Numbered from the stretch's first letter, positions 24,598 to 33,343 are shown. The stretch: 36,957 bases of DNA from Corallococcus praedator (GCF_003612125.1 NZ_RAWI01000045.1:1-36957), one strand, 5' to 3'. Notes: generated by a model from the letters alone, not told the origin. Numbers and translations: made by a program.

Positions 24598-25896
24598 ATG
24601 CGACGCCACCGGATGGCCCATGCGGGCGTGCTGCTGTTCGGCGTGACGGGGCTCCTGGTGGGCATGGGGCTGACGCGCGCGGTGCCGGACACCGCCCCCG
24701 CGCTCCGACCGATGCTCGACCCGCCGCTGGCGTCCCCCACGGGGACGGGACCGCGCGCGCTGGCGCTGGGCGACTTCGACGCGGATGGCCGCATGGACGT
24801 CCTCACGGCCAACCACCGCGAGGGCAATGTGTCGCTGCTGCGGGGCCTGGGGGATGGGACGTTCGCGGCGCCGGTGGACTCGGCCACCGGCCTCATGCCC
24901 ACCGCCGTCGCGTTGGGGGACTTCAACGGGGATGGCCGCCTGGACGCGGTCACCAGCAACTTCGTCGGCACGGTGTCGGTGCTGCTCGGCCGGGGCGATG
25001 GAACGTTCCTGGCCCGGACGGACCTCGCGGTGGGCCGGGAGCCTTCGTCGGTCGGCGTGGGCGACTTCAACGGCGATGGCCTGCTGGACGTGGTGACGTC
25101 CAACGGGCTCACCGACTCCGTGTCGGTGCTACTGAGCCACGGCGATGGGACGTTCGCGCCCCGGAAGGAGGCCCCCACCGGCACGGGGCCCTTCGGGGTG
25201 GCGGTGGGCGACTTCAATCACGATGGGAAGGTGGACCTCGTCACCGCCAACTTCGTGGACACGGTGTCGGTGCTGCTCGGCCACGGGGACGGGACGTTCG
25301 CGTCTCGCGTGGACTACCGCACGGGCAACTCGCCCTATTCGGTCGCGGTGGGGGACGTGGACGGCGACGGGGCCCTGGACCTCATCACCGCGAACTTCCT
25401 GGACCGGAGCGTGTCCCTCCTGCGCGGCACGGGCACCGGTGCGTTCCAGCCCCGCTCGGACTTCCCGGTGGAGGGCGGGCCGTACGCCCTGGCGACCGGG
25501 GACTTCGACGGCGACGGTGCCCTGGACCTCGCCACCGCGAACTTCTTCGAGGACACCGTGTCCGTCCTGTCCGGCCGGGGCGACGGTACCTTCGGCGCGG
25601 CCACCCGCTTCGCCACGGGAGACGGGCCCTACGCGGTCGCGGCGGGCCGCATCAACCACGACGCGAAGCCGGACCTCGTGACCCCGAACGCGCGGGGCCG
25701 TGACGTCTCCGCGCTGCTGAGTGCTCCCACCCCGAACGTGGCGGTGGACCTCACCGGGCCCCAAGCCCGGGCCGCACCTCGAGCAGGACCTCAGGGCACG
25801 GGGACCGCCGATTCAGGCATCATGGGCCGCGAAAGCGAACCGCTGCCCGAAGCATTCGGAGGTCCCCCTGCTGAACATCCTTCCGAACCCCGATGA
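24598..25896 (+). CDS. Exported FG-GAP/VCBS seven-repeat propeller protein
   Basis: 432 residues. A hydrophobic N-terminal signal or anchor (GVLLFGVTGLLVGMGL) is followed by seven FG-GAP repeats of about 46 residues. Each has a DxDxDGxxD calcium loop, a TANF-type strand and GDGTF. The seventh is degenerate (NHDAKPD). Seven repeats predict a seven-bladed beta-propeller, usually a binding scaffold. The ATG at 24598 is chosen over upstream in-frame codons because the signal begins there and GGGGGAAGAAG precedes it. The last 60 residues are low complexity. The frame overlaps the start of the dioxygenase gene by about 29 bp. The ligand is unknown. Confidence 0.85.
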   Translation: MRRHRMAHAGVLLFGVTGLLVGMGLTRAVPDTAPALRPMLDPPLASPTGTGPRALALGDFDADGRMDVLTANHREGNVSLLRGLGDGTFAAPVDSATGLMPTAVALGDFNGDGRLDAVTSNFVGTVSVLLGRGDGTFLARTDLAVGREPSSVGVGDFNGDGLLDVVTSNGLTDSVSVLLSHGDGTFAPRKEAPTGTGPFGVAVGDFNHDGKVDLVTANFVDTVSVLLGHGDGTFASRVDYRTGNSPYSVAVGDVDGDGALDLITANFLDRSVSLLRGTGTGAFQPRSDFPVEGGPYALATGDFDGDGALDLATANFFEDTVSVLSGRGDGTFGAATRFATGDGPYAVAAGRINHDAKPDLVTPNARGRDVSALLSAPTPNVAVDLTGPQARAAPRAGPQGTGTADSGIMGRESEPLPEAFGGPPAEHPSEPR

Positions 25897-26455
25897 GGCG
25901 CTCGGCGCGACCAACCCGCTCCTCCTCACCGTCGAGCACCTGCTCAGCGATGAGGAGTGCCTCGCGCTGATTGAGCGCATCGAGGGCGTGGGGCCGACGG
26001 CGGCGCCCATCACCACGTCGGCGGGCTTCGTGATGCGCCCCGACATCCGCAACAACACCCGGGCGATGTTCGACGACGCCGCGCTGGCGTCGACGCTGTT
26101 TGAACGCATCGCGCCCCACGTGCCGCTCCGGCTGGAGCGCGAATGGGAGGCGTGCGGGACGAACGAGCGGCTGCGCTGCTATCGCTACGACGTGGGCCAG
26201 TACTTCGCGCCGCACCACGACGGCGCCTTCGTGCGCCACCGCGACGAGCGGAGCCTGCTCACCTTCATGGTCTACCTGAATGAAGGCATGCATGGCGGCG
26301 CGACGAACTTCTTCTCGCTCGGCCACTCCGTGACGCCCAGCCGGGGCACCGCCCTGCTCTTCAACCACCACCTGCTTCACGAAGGCGCGGAAGTGACAGA
26401 GGGCCGCAAGTACGCGCTCCGCACCGACCTCATGTACCGGCGCAGGGGCGCGTGA
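25868..26455 (+). CDS. Prolyl-4-hydroxylase-like 2OG-Fe(II) dioxygenase
   Basis: About 195 residues. The facial triad is HHD in YFAPHHDGAF and the distal His in LFNHHLLHEG, and KYALRTDLMY supplies the 2-oxoglutarate-binding basic residue. No ATG, GTG or TTG lies in frame close to the domain start. CTG at 25868 or 25871 follows a clear CGGAGG (25857-25862), so an unusual CTG start is proposed. The only earlier in-frame candidate is GTG at 25721, which would add about 49 unstructured residues over the FG-GAP gene. Overlap with that gene suggests coupled translation. The family hydroxylates protein prolines or small molecules; the substrate is unknown. Confidence 0.8.
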   Translation: MLNILPNPDEALGATNPLLLTVEHLLSDEECLALIERIEGVGPTAAPITTSAGFVMRPDIRNNTRAMFDDAALASTLFERIAPHVPLRLEREWEACGTNERLRCYRYDVGQYFAPHHDGAFVRHRDERSLLTFMVYLNEGMHGGATNFFSLGHSVTPSRGTALLFNHHLLHEGAEVTEGRKYALRTDLMYRRRGA

Positions 26456-26477
26456 CGGAAGCCCGCCCCGGTGCCTC

Positions 26478-26813
26478 CTACCGGGAGCGCTTCAACTTCG
26501 ACCACATCAGGCCGACGAAGGTGTCGGGCGCCGGCTCCTCGCGCATCAACTCCGCGTCCTCGTAGCCACGCGCGGGAGGCGGAAGGGCCCGGGGCACCTG
26601 GGGCAGCGGCAGGGGCTCCGACCAGGACAGCCCCTGCGCATGGCGCTCCATCACCTCCGCGAACGAGCGCCGGGGGGTGGTGCTGGAGGAGATGGCCGCG
26701 GTGCTCTCCACCCGCTGGAGGGCCCGGATGCGGAGGACGACGCTGGCGCCCTCGGCCCGCGAGATGCCCGTCACCCGTCCGATTGGACCTCGCGGTCCCC
26801 GTCCCTGGCCCAT
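26478..26813 (-). CDS. Small Pro-rich protein of unknown function
   Basis: 111 residues starting MGQGRGPRGPIGRV. The first half has beta-like, Arg-containing strands (ASVVLRIRALQRV); the second is rich in Pro and Glu and ends FVGLMWSKLKRSR. The ATG at 26813 has GGGAGG seven bases before it, better than the ATG at 26819, where the spacing is one. No signal peptide, membrane segment or known motif is seen. It converges on the dioxygenase gene with a 22-bp gap. Confidence 0.6.
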   Translation of the reverse strand: MGQGRGPRGPIGRVTGISRAEGASVVLRIRALQRVESTAAISSSTTPRRSFAEVMERHAQGLSWSEPLPLPQVPRALPPPARGYEDAELMREEPAPDTFVGLMWSKLKRSR

Positions 26814-27060
26814 CGGCATGCCTCCCGTCGCGGGACAAACGTAGCGCTGGCCCGCCTTCCCGGCCACTGCCCGGGCCTCCGGAGGGGCGCGGGACGGCCC
26901 GTTCGCCCACCTGTGGCCCCCAGGATTCAACAATCGCTGAAACCGCCCCCGGGGGTCCCGCGTACCAGGGAGGAGCGCCCACCCCGGGCGCGTCCGTTGG
27001 CCAGCGTCCATGGCGTCCGCCCCAACCGTCTCCCCCCTCGCCCACCGCGCGCCAAGGACG

Positions 27061-28206
27061 GTGACGCGCCGGCTGTGGCCCGTGGCGCTGGTCCTGCTCG
27101 CGGCGTTGAGCGCGTGCACCGAGGCGCGTGGCGCCGCGTCCGGCCCCACCGCCCCTTCCGCCGAAGCTGCGCAGGTGAAGGACGGCCGCAAGTACACGAA
27201 GCCGTCCGACGAGGAGCTGCGGCGCACCCTGTCGCCGACCGTCTATCAGGTGACCCAGAAGGAGGGCACCGAGCCGCCCTTCCGCAACGCCTACTGGAAC
27301 CACCACGAGGAAGGGCTCTACGTGGACGTGGTCAGCGGCGAGCCCCTCTTCTCCTCGCGCGACAAGTTCGAGTCCGGCACCGGCTGGCCCAGCTTCACCC
27401 GCCCGCTGGCGAAGGAGCACGTGGTGGAGAAGCGCGACAGCAGCCTGGGCATGGTGCGCGTGGAGGTGCGCTCCAAGGACGGTGACTCCCACCTGGGCCA
27501 CGTCTTCGAGGACGGGCCGGAGCCCACCGGCCTGCGCTACTGCATCAACTCCGCGTCGCTGCGCTTCATCCCCGTGAACGAGCTGGCCGCGAAGGGTTAC
27601 GGGACATGGCTGCCGGCCTTCGGTCGCAAGGCGCTTGGCGAGCCCCAGGGCGCGGTGGCCCCCGCCGCGGGCGCGGTGGTGCTGGCGGCGGCGAAGGCCC
27701 CGACGGAGGCCACCACGGAGACGGCATACCTGGCGGGCGGATGCTTCTGGGGCATGGAGGACATCCTGCGGAAGATCCCCGGCGTCATCGAAACGGAGGC
27801 CGGCTACACGGGCGGCGCGAAGACGTCCGACCGCCCCACGTACGAGGACGTGCACCTGGGGACGACGGGACACGCGGAGGCGGTGCGCGTCGTCTTCAAT
27901 CCGAAGCTGCTGACGTACGAGGGGCTGCTGGAGAAGTGGTTCTTCCGCATGCACGATCCGACGACGCTCAACCGCCAGGGCAACGACGTGGGCACGCAGT
28001 ACCGCTCCGCCCTCTTCTACCTGTCGGACGCGCAGAAGAAGACGGCGGAGGCGGTGAAGGCCCGCATCAACGCGTCGGGCAAGTGGCCCCGTCCCGTCGT
28101 CACGCAGATCGCCCCCGCGGGCGAGTGGACCCCCGCCGAGGGCTACCACCAGGACTACCTGGTGAAGAATCCGGGCGGCTACACCTGCCACTACCTGCGC
28201 GACTGA
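27061..28206 (+). CDS. Lipoprotein MsrB-MsrA methionine sulfoxide reductase fusion
   Basis: About 381 residues. GTG at 27061, with AAGGA just before it, gives a compact lipoprotein signal with Cys19 in LSAC; the in-frame ATG at 27010 would add 17 residues. Residues about 40-180 are MsrB ([27 protein letters not shown], catalytic Cys161 in [11 protein letters not shown]). The four zinc cysteines and the resolving Cys of the GCGWPSF motif are absent. Residues about 220-381 are MsrA with catalytic Cys228 in GGCFWG and late YTCHY. Together they repair both R- and S-methionine sulfoxide, here in the envelope. The electron donor is not encoded nearby. Confidence 0.93.
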   Translation: MTRRLWPVALVLLAALSACTEARGAASGPTAPSAEAAQVKDGRKYTKPSDEELRRTLSPTVYQVTQKEGTEPPFRNAYWNHHEEGLYVDVVSGEPLFSSRDKFESGTGWPSFTRPLAKEHVVEKRDSSLGMVRVEVRSKDGDSHLGHVFEDGPEPTGLRYCINSASLRFIPVNELAAKGYGTWLPAFGRKALGEPQGAVAPAAGAVVLAAAKAPTEATTETAYLAGGCFWGMEDILRKIPGVIETEAGYTGGAKTSDRPTYEDVHLGTTGHAEAVRVVFNPKLLTYEGLLEKWFFRMHDPTTLNRQGNDVGTQYRSALFYLSDAQKKTAEAVKARINASGKWPRPVVTQIAPAGEWTPAEGYHQDYLVKNPGGYTCHYLRD

Positions 28207-28240
28207 TGCGCACCCGGCAGGGGCCCGTGCGCAGCAAGCA

Positions 28241-29503
28241 TCATGCGGCGCGGTCGCGGACCTCGAAAGTCATTCCCGCCTTGCGCAAACGTTCCACCAG
28301 CACCATTCCCATGGCGGACGCGGGCGTGAGGACGCCGCCCCGTTTGGGAAGGGTGTCGAAGGCAAGGCACAGCGCGGACTCCGCGAGCATGCGCGATGTG
28401 GCCGCGTAGCCCGGGTCTCCCTTCGCCGCCACCTTGCCCTCCACCTTCACCCGCTGGCCGCTCTTGGGTGAGAGGCCCTCGCCCAGCATCCGCACCTCGA
28501 AGCGGCCGCTCTCGCGAATCTTCGCGGACGGCCCCTGCCCGGGCGCGGGCAGCACGTGCTTCTCCAGCAGGCCGCGCACCGCGTCCACGCTCGAGGCAGC
28601 CATGAAGCCTCCCAGCCCCGCGGTGGTGGACGCCGCCAGCGCGAGTCCCTTGGCGCCGGGACCGAAGTCGGTGACCTCCGCGTAGAAGAAGTCGCGGCCC
28701 CACGGGAAGCCCAGCAGCGCGTTGGAGCGCCGCACGACGCGCGTGTTGACGGAGGCCATCACGAACGGCGCCGTCCACCCGCCGGTCTCCGGGCTCTTGC
28801 GCACGGTCATCTGGTCGCGCTCCTCCTTCGTGCCACGGCCGGGCTCGGGGTCCAACGCGTGGGCGCTCGTCAGCACGCGGCGCAGCGCCGGCTCCGCCTT
28901 CACCGCGTCGAACGTGTCCATCATGCTGGCGACGGTGCCGCCGCTGAAGCCGCCGCGCATGCGCGTCAGGTGATAGCGCATCTGGTCGCAGTGGCCGCCG
29001 TGCCGCTCGCGCATGTAGTCCTGGACCATGAGGACGCCCAGGTCGGAGGGGATGGAGTCGAAGCCGCACGTGTGGACGATGCGCGCCCCGCTCTCCCGCG
29101 CCTGCGTGTCGTGCGCGTCGATCATCTTGCGCATCCAGTGCACTTCACCAGTCAGGTCGCAGTAGTCCGTGCCCGCGCGGGCGCACGCGGCCACCAGCTC
29201 GCTGCCGTAGCGGTTGTAGGGCCCCACCGTGGAGATGACGACGCGCGTGCGCGCCACCATCGCATCCAGGGAGGCGGCGTCCTTCGCGTCCGCGATGACG
29301 ACCGGCAGCGCCGCGCACGCGGGATTCAGCCGGACCAGCTCCGCGCGGACCTGCTCCAGGCGGCCCGCGTTCCGTCCGGCGAGCGCCCACTTCGCGCCCT
29401 GCGCGTCCTGGGACTGGGCCAGGTATTCCGCCACCAGCCGGCCGGTGAACCCCGTGGCACCCCACAGGACGATGTCGAACTCGGTCTTCTTCTCGCGGGC
29501 CAT
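28241..29503 (-). CDS. Saccharopine-dehydrogenase-like reductase
   Basis: A 420-residue protein of the saccharopine dehydrogenase-like NAD(P)-binding group, which includes trans-acting enoyl reductases of lipid biosynthesis. The dinucleotide motif is WGATGFTGRLVA near residue 14. VVISTVGPYNRYGSELVAAC and GTDYCDLTGE are family blocks. A C-terminal domain follows with GGFSGGTVASMMD. No signal peptide is present; it may be peripheral. It stands alone, converging with the Msr gene. The substrate cannot be told. Confidence 0.88.
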   Translation of the reverse strand: MAREKKTEFDIVLWGATGFTGRLVAEYLAQSQDAQGAKWALAGRNAGRLEQVRAELVRLNPACAALPVVIADAKDAASLDAMVARTRVVISTVGPYNRYGSELVAACARAGTDYCDLTGEVHWMRKMIDAHDTQARESGARIVHTCGFDSIPSDLGVLMVQDYMRERHGGHCDQMRYHLTRMRGGFSGGTVASMMDTFDAVKAEPALRRVLTSAHALDPEPGRGTKEERDQMTVRKSPETGGWTAPFVMASVNTRVVRRSNALLGFPWGRDFFYAEVTDFGPGAKGLALAASTTAGLGGFMAASSVDAVRGLLEKHVLPAPGQGPSAKIRESGRFEVRMLGEGLSPKSGQRVKVEGKVAAKGDPGYAATSRMLAESALCLAFDTLPKRGGVLTPASAMGMVLVERLRKAGMTFEVRDRAA

Positions 29504-29755
29504 GAAGTCTCCAGGTACCGGCAGCGGATGCCCCGGGTGGACGTCCCGGCCACGTCCTCACGACGCGGGTACGAAGTTGTGACCGCCGCATCCGCGGCGA
29601 CAAGGTGTACGTGTCGTTGAAGAGGTCCCCACCCTGGACCTGCTCCGGCGGGGCCGGGGGCCCATCGCGTAGTCGGACCCTCCATGTGAGCGCAAGCGGG
29701 ATTGCGTGGGCAGGGAATCCACCTGTACGTCACACCACACCCGCGCCGCCCGGCG
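29504..29755. other. Intergenic stretch
   Basis: About 250 bases upstream of the reductase and downstream of the DUF3253 gene. I find no gene with matching codon bias on either strand and no long inverted repeat; it probably carries the reductase promoter. Confidence 0.4.
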
Positions 29756-30127
29756 TCACGAGCGCAATCGCAGACGGATGGGACCGCGCGCGGTGGACGC
29801 GTCCACCACCCGCCCGCCCTGGACGATGTCCAGCACCCCACGCGCGACGAGCCTGCGGGCCGCCTCGCGCACGGGCTCCATCCGGGAGCGCCATTCTCCC
29901 CCGCCCACCGCGCGAGCGACCTCGGAAGGGCACACCGTGGCCCTGCCCGCCCGCCGGGCCAGCAGCTCCAAGATGAGCGCTTCCAGCGGGGAATCACGCG
30001 CCTGGGTCCGCTTCCCCCGGCACGCGTCCGAGCAGTAACGCACCTGCTCCCAGTCGCGGGCCCACTTCCTGCGCCAGGTGATGGCGCGGCCGCAGACGGC
30101 ACAGGGCTTGGGGGGAGGTGGCGCCAT
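29756..30127 (-). CDS. DUF2256/DUF3253 two-domain protein
   Basis: 123 residues. Residues about 8-40 are a DUF2256-type zinc-ribbon-like piece (CAVCGRAITWRRKW, then YCSDACR). Residues about 55-123 are DUF3253, a small winged-helix-like domain (LLARRAG, CPSEVARAV, RLVARGVLDIVQGG). The ATG at 30127 (MAPPPPKPCAVCGR) is preferred over the far upstream codon at 30214, which lies inside the blaI operator region. Both domains are found fused in other bacteria; their role is unknown, with nucleic-acid binding likely from the folds. Confidence 0.85.
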   Translation of the reverse strand: MAPPPPKPCAVCGRAITWRRKWARDWEQVRYCSDACRGKRTQARDSPLEALILELLARRAGRATVCPSEVARAVGGGEWRSRMEPVREAARRLVARGVLDIVQGGRVVDASTARGPIRLRLRS

Positions 30128-30194
30128 GCACTTCGTCCGATGCCGGCCCCCGCGCCGGGTTTCAACCGCGACCGGCGCAAGGACGCCGCGAACT

Positions 30195-30208
30195 ACGAAG
30201 ACCTTCGT
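30195..30208. promoter_or_regulatory. BlaI-type operator half, distal dyad
   Basis: ACGAA-GACC-TTCGT, an inverted repeat with a 4-base centre. Its centre is 22 bp (about two helix turns) upstream of the second dyad, so two repressor dimers could sit on one face of the DNA. Confidence 0.7.
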
Positions 30209-30235
30209 TGACATCTACGAAGTCATTCGTATATC
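30208..30235 (+). promoter_or_regulatory. Promoter of the BlaI-M56 operon with proximal operator
   Basis: TTGACA (30208-30213) and TATATC (30230-30235) are spaced by 16 bases. The second dyad TACGAA-GTCA-TTCGTA (30216-30231) fills the spacer, so a bound BlaI-like repressor would block polymerase. The BlaI gene starts 31 bases later, which implies autoregulation. Confidence 0.75.
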
Positions 30236-30266
30236 CAGTCCGTATCGCTGAAGGAGTGAGGGAGCC

Positions 30267-30653
30267 ATGAGTCGAGCAAAGCTGCCACGCCCCACGGATG
30301 CCGAGCTGGCCATCCTGCGGGTGCTGTGGGACCGGGGCGCCAGTACGGTGCGCGAGGTGCACGAGACGCTGCAGGATGGGAGCGGCTACACCACGGTGCT
30401 GAAGACGATGCAGATCATGACGGAGAAGGGGCTGGTGATGCGGGACGAGGCGCAGCGCGCGCATGTCTACAGCGCCCGCGTGCCGCGTGAGAACACCCAG
30501 CGGCAGCTCGTCACCGACCTGGTGGACCGCGTGTTCGGCGGCTCCCCGGCGCGGCTGGCCCTGCAGGCCCTGTCCACGAAGAAGACGTCCCCCGAGGAGC
30601 TGGCGGAGCTGCGCCAGTTGCTGGATTCGCTGGAGAAGGAGTCGGAATCATGA
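30267..30653 (+). CDS. BlaI/MecI/CopY-family repressor
   Basis: A 128-residue penicillinase-repressor-family protein. The N-terminal winged helix reads LPRPTDAELAILRVLWDRG, VREVHETL and YTTVLKTMQIMTEKGLV; a C-terminal dimerisation part ends ELRQLLDSLEKE. In this family, a membrane M56 protease inactivates the repressor when a signal is sensed. The M56 gene overlaps its last four bases (ATGA), and two matched operator dyads lie in its promoter. No beta-lactamase gene is present, so the regulated function is probably the operon itself plus distant targets. Confidence 0.92.
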   Translation: MSRAKLPRPTDAELAILRVLWDRGASTVREVHETLQDGSGYTTVLKTMQIMTEKGLVMRDEAQRAHVYSARVPRENTQRQLVTDLVDRVFGGSPARLALQALSTKKTSPEELAELRQLLDSLEKESES

Positions 30654-32359
30654 ACGGTCTCATCCTGGAAGCGGTGGGCTGGGCGCTCGTGCACCTGCTG
30701 TGGCAGGGCGTGCTCGTCGCGGTGGCGCTGGCCCTGGCGCTGCGGTGGGTGGGCGGTCGCTCGGCGAACCTGCGCTATGCGCTGGCGTGTGGTGCCCTGG
30801 GCATCATGCTCGCGCTGCCGGTGGCCACCGCGTGGCGGCACGCCTCCCGTGCTCCGGGCGCGCGGCCCGGGCGGACGACGGCGTTCGTCGCGCGAACCGC
30901 CACGCCCTTCATGAACACGTTGGTCCTCCCGAGCACCGGGTCCACGCCGTGGCGGTCCCCGTCTCCGGCCGGAACGGAGGCGAGGCCTCCGCTGGAGCAG
31001 GTGTTCCAGCAGGTGGGTGAGCACCTGCCCTGGCTGGTGCTGGCGTGGGGGATGGGCGTGGCGGCTTCGTCGCTGCGGCTGATGAAGGGTTGGTTCCTGC
31101 TGCGCCAGCAGGTCCACGCGGCGGTGCACGCGTCGTTGGAATGGCAGGAGCGGCTGGAGGCGATGGCGCGCCGGCTGGGGCTCACGCGGCCGGTGCGGCT
31201 GCTGGTGTCGTCGAAGCTGGAGGTGCCGTCCACGCTGGGCTGGTTGAGGCCCGTGGTGCTGGTCCCCACCGCCACGCTCACAGGGCTCGCGGTGCGGGAG
31301 CTGGAGATGGTGCTGGCCCACGAGCTGGCGCACATCCGCCGGCACGACTTCGCGGTGAACGTGGTGCAGACCCTGGTGGAGACGCTGCTCTTCTACCACC
31401 CGGTCGTGTGGTGGATGTCCCAGGTCATCCGCGTGGAGCGGGAGAACTGCTGTGACGACCTCGCCGTGCGGCAGGGCCCCGGTGCGATTCCGTATGCCCG
31501 TGCGCTCACCGCGCTGGAAGCACTGCGGTCGCAGGGGACGGGGGCCGCGGGCCCTGCCCTGTCCGCGCTGGGAGGCTCGTTGACGGACCGCGTGCGGCGG
31601 CTGGTGGTGGCGCCCCCGTCGCGGTGCTCGTCTCGCCTGGCCGCGGGGGTCTCCATCGTCACGCTGGCCAGCAGCCTCGCGGTGGCGGTGCCCCTCACCG
31701 CGCTCGCCGTGCAGCCCGTGAAGGTGGCGGAAGTGAAGGTCGCGCCCGTCCACGCCACTCCGGTCGTCGAGCTCAACGCCGCTCCAGCCGCTCGCGCCGC
31801 ACCGGAGGCGGATGACGCGACCACCCGCGTGGGCGAAGGCCCCCTCACGGTGGAGCAGTTGGTGTCCCTGAAGGTCGCGGGCGTCACCCCGGAGGTCGTC
31901 TCCCAGGTCACCGCCATGGGCTACGCGCCCACGGTGGAGACGCTGGTCCAGTTCGGCCACGCGGGCATCACGCCGGAGTACGCGAAGGCCATGGCGGCCC
32001 GCTTCGGCAAGCCCATCCCCTCCGAGCTGCTGGTGGGCATGAAGCACCTGGGCGTCACCCCGGAGTGGCTGGAGCAGATGGCGGGCCTGGGCTTCCAGCA
32101 GACGGATCCGGAGCAGCTGCTCGCGGCGAAGGCCCTGGGCCTGGACGCGGCCTGGCTGAACGACCTGAAGTCCGCCGGCTTCACGGGCCTGGACCTGGAC
32201 ACGGCCGTGGAGCTGCGCGCCCTGGGCGTCACCTCCGAGTACATCCACGAGCTGGAAGCCGCGGGCCTGAAGCCCGCCTCCGTGGATGAGTTGCGGCGCC
32301 TGCGCGCCGGTGGCGTGGACGCGGACTTCATCCGCCGCATGCGCCAGCCCAAGAAGTAA
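30650..32359 (+). CDS. BlaR1-like M56 metalloprotease with C-terminal helical repeats
   Basis: 569 residues. Membrane helices lie at about 5-30, 42-62 and 122-142, and a fourth at about 330-350. The zinc motif is HELAH (His224, Glu225, His228) between them, with ERENCCDD as the downstream ligand region. After the last helix, residues about 395-569 hold six to seven repeats of about 26 residues (V/L-TPE-x(2)-xxM-xxLGF-xxxxxxxLLxxKxLG). No penicillin-binding sensor domain is present, so the repeat array replaces it. The next gene encodes a secreted protein built from related repeats. Proteolytic inactivation of the upstream BlaI is inferred from family. Confidence 0.9.
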   Translation: MNGLILEAVGWALVHLLWQGVLVAVALALALRWVGGRSANLRYALACGALGIMLALPVATAWRHASRAPGARPGRTTAFVARTATPFMNTLVLPSTGSTPWRSPSPAGTEARPPLEQVFQQVGEHLPWLVLAWGMGVAASSLRLMKGWFLLRQQVHAAVHASLEWQERLEAMARRLGLTRPVRLLVSSKLEVPSTLGWLRPVVLVPTATLTGLAVRELEMVLAHELAHIRRHDFAVNVVQTLVETLLFYHPVVWWMSQVIRVERENCCDDLAVRQGPGAIPYARALTALEALRSQGTGAAGPALSALGGSLTDRVRRLVVAPPSRCSSRLAAGVSIVTLASSLAVAVPLTALAVQPVKVAEVKVAPVHATPVVELNAAPAARAAPEADDATTRVGEGPLTVEQLVSLKVAGVTPEVVSQVTAMGYAPTVETLVQFGHAGITPEYAKAMAARFGKPIPSELLVGMKHLGVTPEWLEQMAGLGFQQTDPEQLLAAKALGLDAAWLNDLKSAGFTGLDLDTAVELRALGVTSEYIHELEAAGLKPASVDELRRLRAGGVDADFIRRMRQPKK

Positions 32360-32390
32360 CGCCCCTTCCCCCTTCACCACACGGCCCCAA

Positions 32391-32418
32391 CCCGCGCGCT
32401 CCCTTTCGAGCGCGTGGG
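32391..32418 (+). other. Hairpin between protease and repeat-protein genes
   Basis: CGCGCTC (32395-32401) and GAGCGCG (32408-32414) pair around six bases; with one G-T pair the stem extends to 11 bp. It may reduce read-through or stabilise the mRNA, giving unequal expression within the operon. Confidence 0.45.
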
Positions 32419-32452
32419 CGGGCCGCGCCTTGCCCGAAAAGGAGTCGCCGTC

Positions 32453-33343
32453 ATGACGTCCCGCCTGTCGCCGTGGCTCACCGTGTTCATGCTGCTCTTC
32501 GCCCTCCCCGTTCTCGCCGAAGGTGCCTCGGAGTCCGGCGCCTGGGTCGGCACGGTGCGCGAGCAGGAGTTGCACCTGTCGCTGCACCCGAAGGACCGAC
32601 CTGGATCGAACCACGGCTTCTCCACGCCGCTCGCCTCCTTCCAGGGACTGTCCACGAAGGAAGGCAGCAGCGCCCCCTTCCAGTTGGTGCGCGAAGCCGG
32701 CACCTTCGCCTTCGAGGGCCGCTTCGGAGCGCAGCAGGGCACGGGCACCTGGCGCTTCACCCCCAACGCCGCCTACGTGAAGGCGCTGTCGGAGCTGGGC
32801 ATCCCCAAGCCGGACGCGCAGGAGCAGCTCACGCTGGCCACGGTCGACGTGGGCCCCGCGCGCGTCAAGGCGCTGGCCGCCGCGGGCTACCGCGTGGGCT
32901 CGGTGGACGACCTGCTCCAGGTGGGCATCTTCAACGTCACCCCGGAGTACGTGCGGGCGCTCGCCGCGGCGGGCTACCCCAAGCTGTCGCTGGACGAAGT
33001 CGTCCAGAGCCGCATCCACGGCGTGACGCCCGAGCGCATCCAGGCCCTGGCCGCCGCGGGCTTCAAGGGCCTGGCGCTGGAGACGCTCCTGTCCATGAGC
33101 ATCCACGGCGTGACGCCGGACTTCATCCGCGAGATGCGCGGCCTGGGCTTCAAGGACCTGAAGGCCGACGAGCTCGTGGGAATGCGCATCCACGGCGTCA
33201 CCCCCGCCTTCGTCAACGAGATGCGCGGCCTGGGCTACACGAACGCCAGCGCGGAGGACCTGATGCAGCTGCGCATCCACGGCATCGACTCCGTGTTCGT
33301 CCGCTCGCTGTCCAGGGACGCGGGCACGCCGCGCAAGCCGTAG
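32453..33343 (+). CDS. Secreted protein built of TPE/IHG repeats
   Basis: 296 residues with a signal peptide (LTVFMLLFALPVLA). Residues about 25-105 form a beta-rich domain of unknown family (SGAWVGTVREQELHLSL, GTGTWRFTP). Residues about 110-290 hold six repeats of about 27 residues with the core IHGVTPEFI-xxM-xxLGF-xxLxxDELVxMR. The same repeat type forms the C-terminus of the M56 protease encoded just upstream. AAAAGGAG lies about 8 bases before the ATG at 32453. A role as ligand or anti-sensor for the protease is a hypothesis; a stress-responsive envelope protein is the alternative. Confidence 0.85.
   Translation: MTSRLSPWLTVFMLLFALPVLAEGASESGAWVGTVREQELHLSLHPKDRPGSNHGFSTPLASFQGLSTKEGSSAPFQLVREAGTFAFEGRFGAQQGTGTWRFTPNAAYVKALSELGIPKPDAQEQLTLATVDVGPARVKALAAAGYRVGSVDDLLQVGIFNVTPEYVRALAAAGYPKLSLDEVVQSRIHGVTPERIQALAAAGFKGLALETLLSMSIHGVTPDFIREMRGLGFKDLKADELVGMRIHGVTPAFVNEMRGLGYTNASAEDLMQLRIHGIDSVFVRSLSRDAGTPRKP

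Noticed and set aside
24720-25740. Regularly spaced repeats of about 138 bp that could suggest a repeat array
   Set aside because: They are the coding repeats of the FG-GAP propeller; the unit length, in-frame spacing and variation exclude a CRISPR array.
31850-33320. Repeats of about 78-81 bp in two neighbouring genes as a possible DNA repeat element
   Set aside because: They are in-frame protein repeats with divergent DNA, not a nucleotide-level repeat.
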